NCBI GenBank assembly: GCA_945889315.1
Contig: CAMDBP010000008.1
Span: forward strand, 1-61,417
DNA from: Chitinophaga pinensis
GTDB lineage: Bacteria > Bacteroidota > Bacteroidia > NS11-12g > UBA9320
Length of the DNA: 61,417 nt
Reading direction: 5' to 3'
This document shows positions 9,547 to 18,854 of this stretch, one piece after another. The notes below the pieces were generated by a model. It searched no databases. It worked only from the letters and a program-made list of their open reading frames with translations, and was not told where the DNA came from. Every line of letters starts with the position of its first letter. The stretch's first letter is position 1. A program made the translations under genes and the position numbers.

Positions 9547-10621
9547 GTTACGTGTATTGATATCTGGCGGGGGAACCGGTGGTCATGTATTTCCTGCTAT
9601 TGCGATTGCCAATGAGATTATGGCAAAATATCCCGACGCTGTTATTGAATTTGTTGGCGCCTCAGGTAGAATGGAAATGGAAAAAGTTCCGGCTGCAGGA
9701 TACAAAATTCACGGTCTTTGGATTTCAGGTTTTCAAAGAAGCTGGAGAATAGAGAACCTAATGTTGCCATTTAAGGTAATCTCTAGCATATGGAAATCGT
9801 ACCAGATTATAAAAAAATTTAAACCTTCATTTACCGTTGGAGTAGGCGGTTATGCGAGCGGACCGCTTAATTATGTGTCGAGTAAAATGGGTGTGCCTGT
9901 TTATTTACAAGAGCAAAATTCCTATCCAGGAATTACTAATAAATTACTAAAAAATGTTGCTCGAAAAATATGTGTAGCCTACGAAGGAATGGAGCAATTT
10001 TTTCCGACAAAAAAAATAGTACTTACTGGTAATCCAATACGACAAGATCTGCTATTAGATCCGGCCAAGCAAAGCGAGGCAAGAGAATATTTTAGACTAG
10101 CGAAAGATAAAAAAACCGTTTTAGTTGTAGGAGGCAGTCTTGGCGCACGTACCATAAATGAAGCAATATTGGCTAACCTGGAAGTAATTGAACTTTCAGG
10201 TATTCAGCTTTTATGGCAAACAGGTAAAAATTTTTCAGGTGAATTTGGTGACTTTAGTTGGGGAACTAGAACTGCATTTATACAACGTATGGATTTAGCT
10301 TACACCTGCGCAGACGTCGTTATAAGCAGAGCTGGAGCTATGTCTGTGTCTGAACTAGCGGCACTAGGTAAACCCACTATTTTTATTCCATCACCCTTTG
10401 TGGCTGAAGATCATCAGACTAAAAATGCCATGAGTTTGGTTCAGAAAAATGCGGCTATCTTGTGTACAGATGACGAAGCAAGAGAGAACATTGCTAAAAT
10501 ACTGTTGGAGTTAATCCAAGATCAAAGTCAATTGGAATCGCTTTCAACACAAATTATAAAATTTGGGAAACCCAATGCGGCAGAAACCATAGTTAATGAA
10601 ATAATAGAAGATCTTGGATAA
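9536..10621 (+). CDS. murG: Lipid II synthase MurG (GlcNAc transferase)
   Basis: MurG transfers GlcNAc from UDP-GlcNAc to lipid I on the inner face of the cytoplasmic membrane, giving lipid II. It belongs to the GT-B family. The N-terminal GGGTGGHVFPA loop is at residues 11-21, a GVGGYASGP motif follows, and the C-terminal domain carries GGSLGAR and SRAGAMSVSELAALGKPTIFIP. ATG 9536 places the glycine-rich loop at the usual distance from the start; the upstream extension overlaps ftsW further and is unlike the family. 361 residues. Confidence 0.97.
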   Translation: MKYKLRVLISGGGTGGHVFPAIAIANEIMAKYPDAVIEFVGASGRMEMEKVPAAGYKIHGLWISGFQRSWRIENLMLPFKVISSIWKSYQIIKKFKPSFTVGVGGYASGPLNYVSSKMGVPVYLQEQNSYPGITNKLLKNVARKICVAYEGMEQFFPTKKIVLTGNPIRQDLLLDPAKQSEAREYFRLAKDKKTVLVVGGSLGARTINEAILANLEVIELSGIQLLWQTGKNFSGEFGDFSWGTRTAFIQRMDLAYTCADVVISRAGAMSVSELAALGKPTIFIPSPFVAEDHQTKNAMSLVQKNAAILCTDDEARENIAKILLELIQDQSQLESLSTQIIKFGKPNAAETIVNEIIEDLG

Positions 10622-11981
10622 TCCTAAGTATATATTTTTTTTAGGCATAGGAGGTATAGGTATGAGTGCATTGGCGCGATATTTTAATAATGCCAACTTT
10701 ATAGTTGCAGGATATGATAAAACCCCATCGCCACTTACACATACACTAGCAGATGAAGGAATTGAAATTTCGTTTTTCGATGATGTGGTTGGTATACCAA
10801 AGATCATAATAGAAAATAAGGGTGAAAGCTTGGTGGTATATACACCTGCTATTCCTAGCGATAATAAAATTTTTAATTTCTTTAGTGAGCAAGGTTTTGT
10901 ACTTAAAAAACGTGCCGAAGTGCTAGGCATGATAACTGCTCAAACGGTTAATCTGAGTGTAGCAGGTACACATGGTAAAACCACAACTTCGTGTATAGTT
11001 GCTACAATTTTACAGCATTCTACATTACATTTTTCAGCTTTTTTGGGTGGCATTAGTACCAACTTAGCTAGTAATTATTATTACCAATCTGCAAGTAGTG
11101 CGCACATAAGTGTCACAGAGGCTGATGAGTTTGATCGCTCATTTTTGCAACTTAAACCAAAATTTGCAGTGATTACCAGCACTGATGCTGATCACCTTGA
11201 TATTTATGGTAAGCGAGAAGAATTGGAACAGTCCTATCAAGAGTTTGCCAGTTTAGTACCAGACAAAAAAGATGTTTTTGTGGCATATGCAAGTAAGGAT
11301 TTAATTAATGGAGTAACGTATTCGGCATCAAACACAAACGCAGATTATTATGCGATTGTGAAAAGTCGAAGTGGGAAAGGAACACATTTTAGTATCCACA
11401 ATAATCTGGGTGAAACGCCCATCGAAGACGTATACCTAAACATTCCTGGATTGCACAACTTAGAAAATGCATTAGGCGCTGCACTTATGACGCGTCAAGC
11501 AGGAGTTGCAATAGAGTCGATTGTCGCAGGTTTAGCAAATTTTAAAGGAATAAAAAGACGTTTTGAGTATATTCTAAGAACCGATAAGGTAATCTATATC
11601 GATGATTATGCGCATCATCCCAGTGAGCTACGAGCGATTATTTCTTCGGTACGAGAATTGTATCCAAATAAAAAAATAACTGCTGTTTTTCAGCCTCATT
11701 TATATAGCAGAACTCAAGATTTTATGGCAGAATTTGCCTATGAACTTTCTCAGGTAGATGAGTTACTTTTATTGCCCATTTATCCAGCAAGGGAATTGCC
11801 TATTGAAGGTGTAACCTCAGAGGCGGTAATGGAGTTAATACGTTTATCCAATGCGCAATGTGTGGCTAAAGAAGACGTAATAACTGTTCTCAAAAATCGT
11901 CATGTAGATGTTTTACTTACCTTGGGAGCGGGAGACATCGATAGACTCATTTTACCCTTAAAAGAATTTTATGTCAGTTAA
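10614..11981 (+). CDS. murC: UDP-MurNAc:L-alanine ligase MurC
   Basis: MurC adds the first stem amino acid, L-alanine, to UDP-MurNAc in the cytoplasm. The protein has the N-terminal FLGIGGIGMSALA loop, the ATP loop GTHGKT (118-123), the TEADEFDRSFL motif and DDYAHHPSE. The start is taken as TTG 10614, which overlaps the murG stop by 8 bases; it is the only sensible start ahead of the essential GIGGIGMS loop. Length 455 is normal. It overlaps ftsQ by 11 bases. Confidence 0.96.
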   Translation: MDNPKYIFFLGIGGIGMSALARYFNNANFIVAGYDKTPSPLTHTLADEGIEISFFDDVVGIPKIIIENKGESLVVYTPAIPSDNKIFNFFSEQGFVLKKRAEVLGMITAQTVNLSVAGTHGKTTTSCIVATILQHSTLHFSAFLGGISTNLASNYYYQSASSAHISVTEADEFDRSFLQLKPKFAVITSTDADHLDIYGKREELEQSYQEFASLVPDKKDVFVAYASKDLINGVTYSASNTNADYYAIVKSRSGKGTHFSIHNNLGETPIEDVYLNIPGLHNLENALGAALMTRQAGVAIESIVAGLANFKGIKRRFEYILRTDKVIYIDDYAHHPSELRAIISSVRELYPNKKITAVFQPHLYSRTQDFMAEFAYELSQVDELLLLPIYPARELPIEGVTSEAVMELIRLSNAQCVAKEDVITVLKNRHVDVLLTLGAGDIDRLILPLKEFYVS

Positions 11982-12708
11982 AAGGAATCCCTATATACGT
12001 AAGATACTTTATCTTATTTCGGTAATTTTACTGATTGCGTTGTTCGTGGTATTAAAACAAAACCAGAGCAAACAAATTTGCCAAAAAATTACTATCGAAA
12101 TAGATGCACCTATTGAAAAGCAATTAGTTACTGAGCGGTTAATAAATAATCAAATCAATAAATGGTATGTGGGTGGTCTATTGGGTATTTCTCAAGCAAA
12201 TTTATCTTTACCCACAATTGAGAAACGCATACAGCATATGCCGTCCGTAAAAAAAGCTGAAGTTAGTTTTGACTTAAGAGGAGAACTGCTAATTGAAATA
12301 GAACAACGAATACCTGTAATGCGTGTGATACCCCAATATGGCGTTTCTTATTATGTGGCAAAAGACTTTACTCAAATCCCTGCCTATGCCACAGAAGTGG
12401 CGAGAGTTCCTATTGTAAATGGAAACTTAACAAAGGCTATGATTAAGAAAGTATACACACTATCCACGTATGTGCAAGAAAACGAATTCATGGAGGCCCT
12501 AACAGAACAAATATTTGTAGACAATAATAATGACTTAATAATCATTCCTAAGATTAAAAACCAAAGGATTGTAATTGGTGACACTACGCTCATACCTGAG
12601 AAGTTTGATAAGTTAGAACTATTCTATAAAGAAGGTCTAAGTAATTTAGGTTGGGAAAAGTATCACAGTATAAATTTAAAATATAAGAACCAAATCGTTT
12701 GTAAATAA
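11971..12708 (+). CDS. ftsQ: Cell division protein FtsQ
   Basis: FtsQ is a bitopic divisome protein whose periplasmic domain recruits FtsL and FtsB. The 245-residue protein has a short basic cytoplasmic start, one transmembrane helix (about 11-30), and a periplasmic part with a weak POTRA-like region followed by the FtsQ beta domain (RIPVMRVIPQYGVSYYVAKD). Conservation is low, so gene order between murC and ftsA supports the call. ftsA begins 4 bases after its stop. Confidence 0.9.
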   Translation: MSVKRNPYIRKILYLISVILLIALFVVLKQNQSKQICQKITIEIDAPIEKQLVTERLINNQINKWYVGGLLGISQANLSLPTIEKRIQHMPSVKKAEVSFDLRGELLIEIEQRIPVMRVIPQYGVSYYVAKDFTQIPAYATEVARVPIVNGNLTKAMIKKVYTLSTYVQENEFMEALTEQIFVDNNNDLIIIPKIKNQRIVIGDTTLIPEKFDKLELFYKEGLSNLGWEKYHSINLKYKNQIVCK

Positions 12709-12712
12709 TATT

Positions 12713-13993
12713 ATGGCAGAATCTCAAGAAAGAATAATCGTTGGTCTAGACATAGGCACTACTAAAGTGTGTGCAATTGTCGGAAGAGCCAATCAATATG
12801 GTAAGGTAGATATATTGGGGATGGGAAAGGTTTCTTCCCACGGTGGGGTTACTCGAGGAGTGGTATCTAATATTGATAAAACCGTATTGGCTATACAAGA
12901 AGCGATTAAAGAAGCTGCTCAAAAATCAAATGTAGACATCAGAAAGGTTCAGGTAGGCATTGCTGGAGCGCATATAAATAGTTTGCAGCATAAGGGCATG
13001 GTTATTAGAAATGATCGCGAATCAGAGATCAACAAGGATGATTTAGAAAAGCTTGAGAATGATATGTTTAAGCTGGCCGTTAAGCCTGGCGACAGAATTA
13101 TTCATGTGCTTCCGCAAGACTATACAGTGGATGACGAACCAGGAATTCTTGATCCTGTGGGAATGTCTGGAGTTAAATTAGAAGGGAATTTTCACATTAT
13201 AACTGGTCAAATTTCTGCAGCAAAAAATATTTACAAATGCGTTGAGAAATCTGGACTTAAAGTTTCAGAACTGGCTCTTGAGCCATTAGCCTCAGCGGAG
13301 GCGGTGTTGAGTAGAGAAGAGCTCGAAGCTGGTGTGGTTTTAGTAGATATAGGTGGCGGTACGACGGATGTAGCAATTTTCCATGATGGTATTATTCGTC
13401 ATACGGCGATTATTCCGTACGGAGGAAATATTATTACAGAAGATATTAAGGAAGGATGTAATGTAATGAAAGCGCATGCAGAAGCACTTAAAATTAAGTT
13501 TGGTAGCGCTTTGGCGAATGAACTAAGTGAAAATGAAATTGTAAGTATTCCTGGAATCCGAGGTAGAGAACCACGAGAGATCTCACTTAAGAATTTATCC
13601 ATGATTATCCAAGCTAGGGTAGAAGAAATCTTGGAGCTAGTATATTACGAAATAAAAGCAAGTAATGTCAAAAATCTGGCTGGAGGTATAGTTTTAACCG
13701 GCGGCGGATCTCAATTAAAGCATATTTCTCAATTAGCGGAGTTTATCACAGGATTAGATGCACGTATAGGTTATCCTAATGAGCACCTAGCGAAGGGAAT
13801 GGTGGATGAAGTGAAAAGCCCAATTTATGCAACGAGTGTAGGATTAGTGCTACGAGGATTAGCGGAAGAGCGAAGTCTAATAAATAATGTTGCTGGATCT
13901 GTTGAAGAGGCGGTAACTCCAAGAAAATCTCCGTTATTAGAGCGAATAAAGGATTGGCTTAAAGACGAAGCAGATGTACCAGATTATAAATAA
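12713..13993 (+). CDS. ftsA: Actin-like cell division protein FtsA
   Basis: FtsA is an actin-family ATPase that tethers FtsZ to the membrane. The 426-residue protein shows phosphate-1 GLDIGTTKVCAIVG, the 1C subdomain in the first third, phosphate-2 LVDIGGGTTDVAIF, and the adenosine motif VLTGGGSQL. A C-terminal region that includes LLERIKDWLKD is likely the amphipathic membrane-targeting helix. It sits 4 bases after ftsQ and 13 before ftsZ. Confidence 0.97.
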   Translation: MAESQERIIVGLDIGTTKVCAIVGRANQYGKVDILGMGKVSSHGGVTRGVVSNIDKTVLAIQEAIKEAAQKSNVDIRKVQVGIAGAHINSLQHKGMVIRNDRESEINKDDLEKLENDMFKLAVKPGDRIIHVLPQDYTVDDEPGILDPVGMSGVKLEGNFHIITGQISAAKNIYKCVEKSGLKVSELALEPLASAEAVLSREELEAGVVLVDIGGGTTDVAIFHDGIIRHTAIIPYGGNIITEDIKEGCNVMKAHAEALKIKFGSALANELSENEIVSIPGIRGREPREISLKNLSMIIQARVEEILELVYYEIKASNVKNLAGGIVLTGGGSQLKHISQLAEFITGLDARIGYPNEHLAKGMVDEVKSPIYATSVGLVLRGLAEERSLINNVAGSVEEAVTPRKSPLLERIKDWLKDEADVPDYK

Positions 13994-14006
13994 TTAAAAA
14001 ATACGT

Positions 14007-15383
14007 ATGAGTTTCACAGTAGAATTACCAAAAGACAAGTCATCCATTATCAAAGTTGTGGGTGTTGGAGGTGGAGGCGGAAACGCAGTTAATCACATGT
14101 ATCGTGAAGGTATAAATGGAGTTGACTTTTTTATATGCAATACAGATGCACAGGCATTAGAAAATAGCCCAATACCAAATAGAATACAAATAGGTAACGC
14201 CCTTACCGAAGGTCGTGGTGCGGGTTCAAATCCAGAAGTTGGTCGTAAAGCGGCCGAAGAAAATATCAAAGATATTATTGAATCTTTTGGTGTTAACACT
14301 CAAATGGTATTTATAACCGCTGGAATGGGTGGAGGTACCGGGACTGGGGCTGCTCCTGTTATAGCAAAAGCGGCACGGGATATGGGCATCCTTACCGTTG
14401 GTATCATTACCACTCCATTTACGTTTGAAGGGGGAAGAAGATGCGATGCTGCGTTTCACGGTATAGAGGAAATGAGAGAAAGTGTTGATTCACTTCTTGT
14501 TATATCTAACGATAGAATCAAGGAGATATATGGCAATTTACCGATCAGCAAAGCATTTGGTCACGCTGATAATGTACTTACCACAGCAGCTAAAGGTATT
14601 GCCGAGATTATTACCATAGCAGGTAGTATAAATGTCGATTTTGAAGATGTGAAAACAGCTATGAGCAATAGTGGCGTTTCTATTTTAGGCATGGGCTTAA
14701 GTGAAGGTGAAGATCGTGCTATGCGGTCAGTAAACCAAGCCCTTAATTCACCATTGTTAGATGATAATAAGATTCAGGGTGCAAGTGACTTATTGGTAAA
14801 TATATCGTATGGCGAAGAAGAAGCTACTATGGATGAGTATGCGGCCATTAATGAGTTCTTGCAAAATGAAGCAGGAAGAGATGCTACGTTAAAATGTGGC
14901 TTATGTTACGACGCAAACTTGGGTAGAGCGATTTCGGTAACAGTCATTGCTACGGGTTTTAATAGAAGCGATACTAGATACAAACAAGAGCTTGTAACGG
15001 ATAGAGAAATAGAATTTGACCTTAGTATGGTCAATATTAATGAAGATGGAATTTCTAAAAATTCGCTAATCACACAAAAACAGACGACTATATTTGATCA
15101 ACTTAATGAATTAGATATGGAGGATTCTGCGCTTGTAGATCGTAAAAACGAGCAAATGAAACAAAGAATGAAGTACTTGCGAGAGTTAAACGAGACTTCT
15201 AATAAAGTAAATGGTCTAGAAGAGTTGGAAAACGTACCTGCTTACAAACGAAAAGGTGTCTTCTTAGATGAAGTAGTACATTCAAGTGACAGCGAAATAT
15301 CACGTACCAGCTTAATAGAGGAACCAGATAAAAAGCCAGAATTACGTACTAATAACTCTTTTCTGCATGATAATGTAGATTAG
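14007..15383 (+). CDS. ftsZ: Tubulin-like cell division protein FtsZ
   Basis: FtsZ is the GTPase that forms the division ring. The tubulin signature GGGTGTG is at 108-114, an N-terminal [14 protein letters not shown] loop binds GTP, and the T7 synergy loop ([13 protein letters not shown]) follows. After the globular domain (to about residue 320) there is a linker and tail of about 140 residues rich in charged residues, longer than in E. coli, as usual in Bacteroidota. It is the last gene of the cluster, with a terminator 40 bases after the stop. Confidence 0.98.
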   Translation: MSFTVELPKDKSSIIKVVGVGGGGGNAVNHMYREGINGVDFFICNTDAQALENSPIPNRIQIGNALTEGRGAGSNPEVGRKAAEENIKDIIESFGVNTQMVFITAGMGGGTGTGAAPVIAKAARDMGILTVGIITTPFTFEGGRRCDAAFHGIEEMRESVDSLLVISNDRIKEIYGNLPISKAFGHADNVLTTAAKGIAEIITIAGSINVDFEDVKTAMSNSGVSILGMGLSEGEDRAMRSVNQALNSPLLDDNKIQGASDLLVNISYGEEEATMDEYAAINEFLQNEAGRDATLKCGLCYDANLGRAISVTVIATGFNRSDTRYKQELVTDREIEFDLSMVNINEDGISKNSLITQKQTTIFDQLNELDMEDSALVDRKNEQMKQRMKYLRELNETSNKVNGLEELENVPAYKRKGVFLDEVVHSSDSEISRTSLIEEPDKKPELRTNNSFLHDNVD

Positions 15384-15422
15384 TGAATTCATATTTTTTT
15401 ATTTAATACTTAATGTAAAAAG

Positions 15423-15448
15423 AAATCCGCGAAAGCGGATTTTTTTTT
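15423..15448 (+). terminator. Terminator of the division and cell-wall cluster
   Basis: Perfect 8-bp stem AAATCCGC/GCGGATTT with a GAAA tetraloop (15431-15434), followed by T's to 15448. It ends transcription after ftsZ. The convergent gene ends at 15560, and the A's on the left arm are too few for a clearly bidirectional signal. Confidence 0.92.
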
Positions 15449-15559
15449 GTGCTCTTTATCCTTGATTGGGTCTGAGGTAAAAGTAAAAACACGTTATATG
15501 TTCAAATACCTTTTTCAAAATAAGGTAATCACAGGACTATTATTCTGTCCCTAACTTTT

Positions 15560-17968
15560 TTATACGAAATAACCATATCTCGGATACAAGAATTCCGTGC
15601 CGGTTATCTTGCCCAAACCTTCGGAGTAGTGACGCATAGCCTCCACCAATCCTGGGATAAGTATATGATTCTCATTTCCGTCTATTGGGAATAGCGCTTT
15701 CCATCCGTTGTAGGTTCCCAAACTTAAATCAAACTGCTCTAGCTGTTCATATAAGCCGGTTATTCTGCCACAATAGGCTAATAATCCACTGGTGTTATAA
15801 TGGTAGTTCTCTTTTATGTTACGTGCATTTTTTAGCTTCAAATTATTGATTGCCTCTCTGAATGCCTCCTCTGTTTTTAGTATATGTATTTGGTCTGTTA
15901 AACCTCCAATATAGGTTTTAGCCATATTTAGCACAGCATTTGGACGTAAATCTACAAATCCATTGTTGCATACTAGCCAGTTAATTAAGACTTCTCTATC
16001 CAACTGTTGTTCTTTGCATAGTGAATCTATTTTTTCGATCAACGTATAGTTCGTGCTAAGTACAAGATCAAGTGGGGCAAAATAGGGCCCCGAAAGAATT
16101 TCATCTTTCCCGTGTGCATTATGGAAAATAATGGGTGTACCCAACGAGGTAATAGCATTTATTGTCTTAGTTACCGCCGTAAATAAACCGTTGAAAAAAG
16201 TAAGTGTAAATCCACTTAATTCGCCTTTAAAGCCTGTATAAAACGCCAGATCTTCTACAGATTGAATATTAAATAAATCACTAAACGATTTAGATAGGCT
16301 TGGAATATCTTTACCGTATTCTACCACATCTTCTAAGCGTAATTTAGAAGTATTTGCATCTACCCACTGCTTTACTTCGTGTTCTTCATACGTACTTGTT
16401 ACTTGGTCGCTTACTTGCTTAGAGTTTAGGTTTTTAAGCTTATGCATTAACATAAATAAACCGTGCATGTGAAGCTCTGCTTGGTGCTTGCTACTTCCAA
16501 GCTCTTGAAATGCTTTTGTCGTAAATGCACTGGTTTGGTAGCGTCTGAATTCTTTTCTATTGTTTAGCAAAGCAAATACAAGACTAGAATTATCTGTTTG
16601 CGTATAGTAACAAATGCCATTAGTGTCAAACCAAGGTTTTTGTGGGTCATCGCCGAGCAAAGCATTGCTGACCAATACGTGCGCCAACTCTTCTTGAGAA
16701 GCGATTTTCATATTGAGATATAATGCATAAGCGTTGTCAAGTGAGAAAAGTCCATTTTCACCACTTCTTAGTGCATAATTTACGTGTAGATCAGGGATAT
16801 TGTTGTTTTCATTACCATAATCTAATTTACTTTTAGTCATGGCCTCATCTGCCGTATCTGAAAAAGGATGGTTAACAACTATACGTTTAGCTTCAAATAC
16901 TTTATTCAGTAATCTATCACCTTTTTGATCAAAAGTAACTTTTAAATCAAAAGGTAATGCGTTGTTTTCAGATGCTTGTCTAAACTTACGTGAGATACCA
17001 CTGCTCAAAGGTAGAGTACTGCTCTCATATATGTAATCAATGCCAATCGCACTTGCGGTCACCAAGCTTTTAAGGCCGTAATTAGAGTAATGTATGGTTA
17101 GCTCGTTAGCATAGAATTGTTTTTCTTTGAGCAAGAAACCCAACGAAGAGTGAGCGTAACCTAATTTGATTACAGGTTCGCCATTTATAATTTGATACAT
17201 GCCACCTACCGAGGTTGTATGCGCCATAAGTACTTCTTCGGCGTGATATTTTTTAATGTCACCGAAGTCTTCCGCAAGGCCTTTAAGTATTTCTTTTTTT
17301 ATGGAGCGTTCTATTGTTTTTTCATCATCGCCGTCAGATAAACCGTGTTTGTCAAGTAGTATATCTATATTTTCGAAGTGATAAGTGGCAACACTGGGTA
17401 CAGGTATACCGCTAAAAACAGCTCGTATTTTATCTTTTGGCGCTATGCCAAGTTCTATTTTTATTTCATTAATAAATGCCTCAAACGGAGAAGTCGTCCT
17501 GCTGGCTTCCGCAATTAGGTAATCAATTTTAGCTTGCTTATCATCTATGTTTTTGAGTGCTTCTTCCAAATCTGTTTGAAACTTAGGAATTGCCATCAAT
17601 GTTTTAAAGTGAAGTTCTACAAATCCGTCATACAGTAAAACAGATTCGTCTCCTTGCTCAGCAACGGTTTTAAATTGTTGCTTTCCAAATACTTGAAAAA
17701 GCTTACCGCAAAACTGCTCTATTTGAGACTTATTGATGCCCGTGATTACAAGTTGCGGTTTTGCGTTGGGTGCCTCTATACTTGCATTTTTCATGTAAGC
17801 GTAGGATTCAAGCACTTCTATTACGGCTTGTCCACCTACAGCACCTGTGCCACCAAAAAAAACCATTTTAAATGCAAATGGATTGGTGTTGGGATTTGCG
17901 ACTAACTCTTTTAGTTTTAAAAAAAAAGATTGGTGTTTGTATTTCGTAAAATCGTCTTTGGTTAGCAT
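15560..17968 (-). CDS. Unrecognised 802-residue protein with N-terminal Rossmann-like nucleotide site
   Basis: I do not recognise this protein. Residues 33-50 read as a beta-strand followed by GGTGAVGG, the GxxGxxG dinucleotide loop of extended short-chain dehydrogenase-like folds, and a second strand (PQLVITGINKS) comes about 40 residues later. No YxxxK catalytic pair is evident in the expected place, and nothing resembling a second known domain appears in the remaining 650 residues. There is no signal peptide and no membrane segment, so it is probably cytoplasmic. Its base composition matches its neighbours, arguing against recent transfer. A TATCTTTG element (minus strand, 17997-18004) gives it its own promoter. 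The family may be lineage-specific. Confidence 0.7.
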   Translation of the reverse strand: MLTKDDFTKYKHQSFFLKLKELVANPNTNPFAFKMVFFGGTGAVGGQAVIEVLESYAYMKNASIEAPNAKPQLVITGINKSQIEQFCGKLFQVFGKQQFKTVAEQGDESVLLYDGFVELHFKTLMAIPKFQTDLEEALKNIDDKQAKIDYLIAEASRTTSPFEAFINEIKIELGIAPKDKIRAVFSGIPVPSVATYHFENIDILLDKHGLSDGDDEKTIERSIKKEILKGLAEDFGDIKKYHAEEVLMAHTTSVGGMYQIINGEPVIKLGYAHSSLGFLLKEKQFYANELTIHYSNYGLKSLVTASAIGIDYIYESSTLPLSSGISRKFRQASENNALPFDLKVTFDQKGDRLLNKVFEAKRIVVNHPFSDTADEAMTKSKLDYGNENNNIPDLHVNYALRSGENGLFSLDNAYALYLNMKIASQEELAHVLVSNALLGDDPQKPWFDTNGICYYTQTDNSSLVFALLNNRKEFRRYQTSAFTTKAFQELGSSKHQAELHMHGLFMLMHKLKNLNSKQVSDQVTSTYEEHEVKQWVDANTSKLRLEDVVEYGKDIPSLSKSFSDLFNIQSVEDLAFYTGFKGELSGFTLTFFNGLFTAVTKTINAITSLGTPIIFHNAHGKDEILSGPYFAPLDLVLSTNYTLIEKIDSLCKEQQLDREVLINWLVCNNGFVDLRPNAVLNMAKTYIGGLTDQIHILKTEEAFREAINNLKLKNARNIKENYHYNTSGLLAYCGRITGLYEQLEQFDLSLGTYNGWKALFPIDGNENHILIPGLVEAMRHYSEGLGKITGTEFLYPRYGYFV

Positions 17969-17996
17969 TTATTTGGTTTCGGATTAAGAAAGTAGG

Positions 17997-18004
17997 CAAA
18001 GATA
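17997..18004 (-). promoter_or_regulatory. -7 element for the 802-residue gene
   Basis: On the minus strand TATCTTTG matches TAnnTTTG exactly, 28 bases upstream of the ATG at 17968. Confidence 0.5.
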
Positions 18005-18142
18005 ATAATTCAGGTGTGTATTAAACATTTAGCTATTGCATCCGCGTTAAGTATATTCACTCAAAATAGCTGGCGAATAAAAGAACAATAGTAAAAAGGA
18101 TATACGAATGAAATGGTAAATAAAATGCGCCTTTAGCACAGA

Positions 18143-18685
18143 TTAAAGCTTAGAGATCTCTTTTTGATTACTCGCTATAAACTGCTTAAGTGGCGCGTAC
18201 ATAGCGGTTTTTTCTTCAGTGCTGGCTAAGCTAAGCACATCAGGAGATATGAGCAGATTCTGATGGCCTAATTTATGCAAGTGTTCAGAGGTGGCAGGGC
18301 TGATGCCAATAGCCCAAATACATCGATATAAGTCTTGGTTTGCTGTAAATGATTCTTCATGTACCATGTACTTTGCTACGTTTGGAATGTGAAGCGCTTT
18401 TATAATCTTAGTAAATGAACTGTCTGGATTAAGGTATTTCTCCTTTAGCATAGAGCTTGTAATAATAACAAAGGGATGTTCTGTTTTTCTTTGGGCCGCA
18501 GGTTCGAAAATTACATTGATAGTTTCTGCCTCTGTGATTATATTAGTCTCAATTTCTGTGAGCGTAGGAGTTTCACCATCTGGGGTTGTAGTCATTGGGA
18601 TTGCCGCTTTAGTCATTTTATCTTGCGGCAATACAACTAATGTTTTGTACAATAATGCTATATCAGATAGTTCCAATTCAATCAC
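18143..18685 (-). CDS. Unrecognised 180-residue protein
   Basis: A probable cytoplasmic protein without signal peptide or membrane segment, starting at GTG 18685. An acidic, Thr-rich stretch (about residues 30-55) separates two parts. The C-terminal part (from about 115) contains an ISPATSEHLHKLGHQNLLIS segment that could form a small helical or nucleotide-binding-like unit, but no family is recognised. It is codirectional with the 802-residue gene and 174 bases upstream of it. It could be cotranscribed, although that gene has its own -7 element. The stop is clear and the frame is uninterrupted. Confidence 0.55.
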   Translation of the reverse strand: MIELELSDIALLYKTLVVLPQDKMTKAAIPMTTTPDGETPTLTEIETNIITEAETINVIFEPAAQRKTEHPFVIITSSMLKEKYLNPDSSFTKIIKALHIPNVAKYMVHEESFTANQDLYRCIWAIGISPATSEHLHKLGHQNLLISPDVLSLASTEEKTAMYAPLKQFIASNQKEISKL

Positions 18686-18854
18686 CTAGCAAAACAACAT
18701 TATTTTCTGGAACTTTTGGTAGTTGTCTACAAACAATTTGGTAACGTTATTTTTAGAAATGCGGTCAGATGTTCGAAATCGACGATAAGATACACTAACT
18801 ATTCACTCATGAATTAGTTTACTTCGTACCACCTGTGTTATTATTGCACCATTA

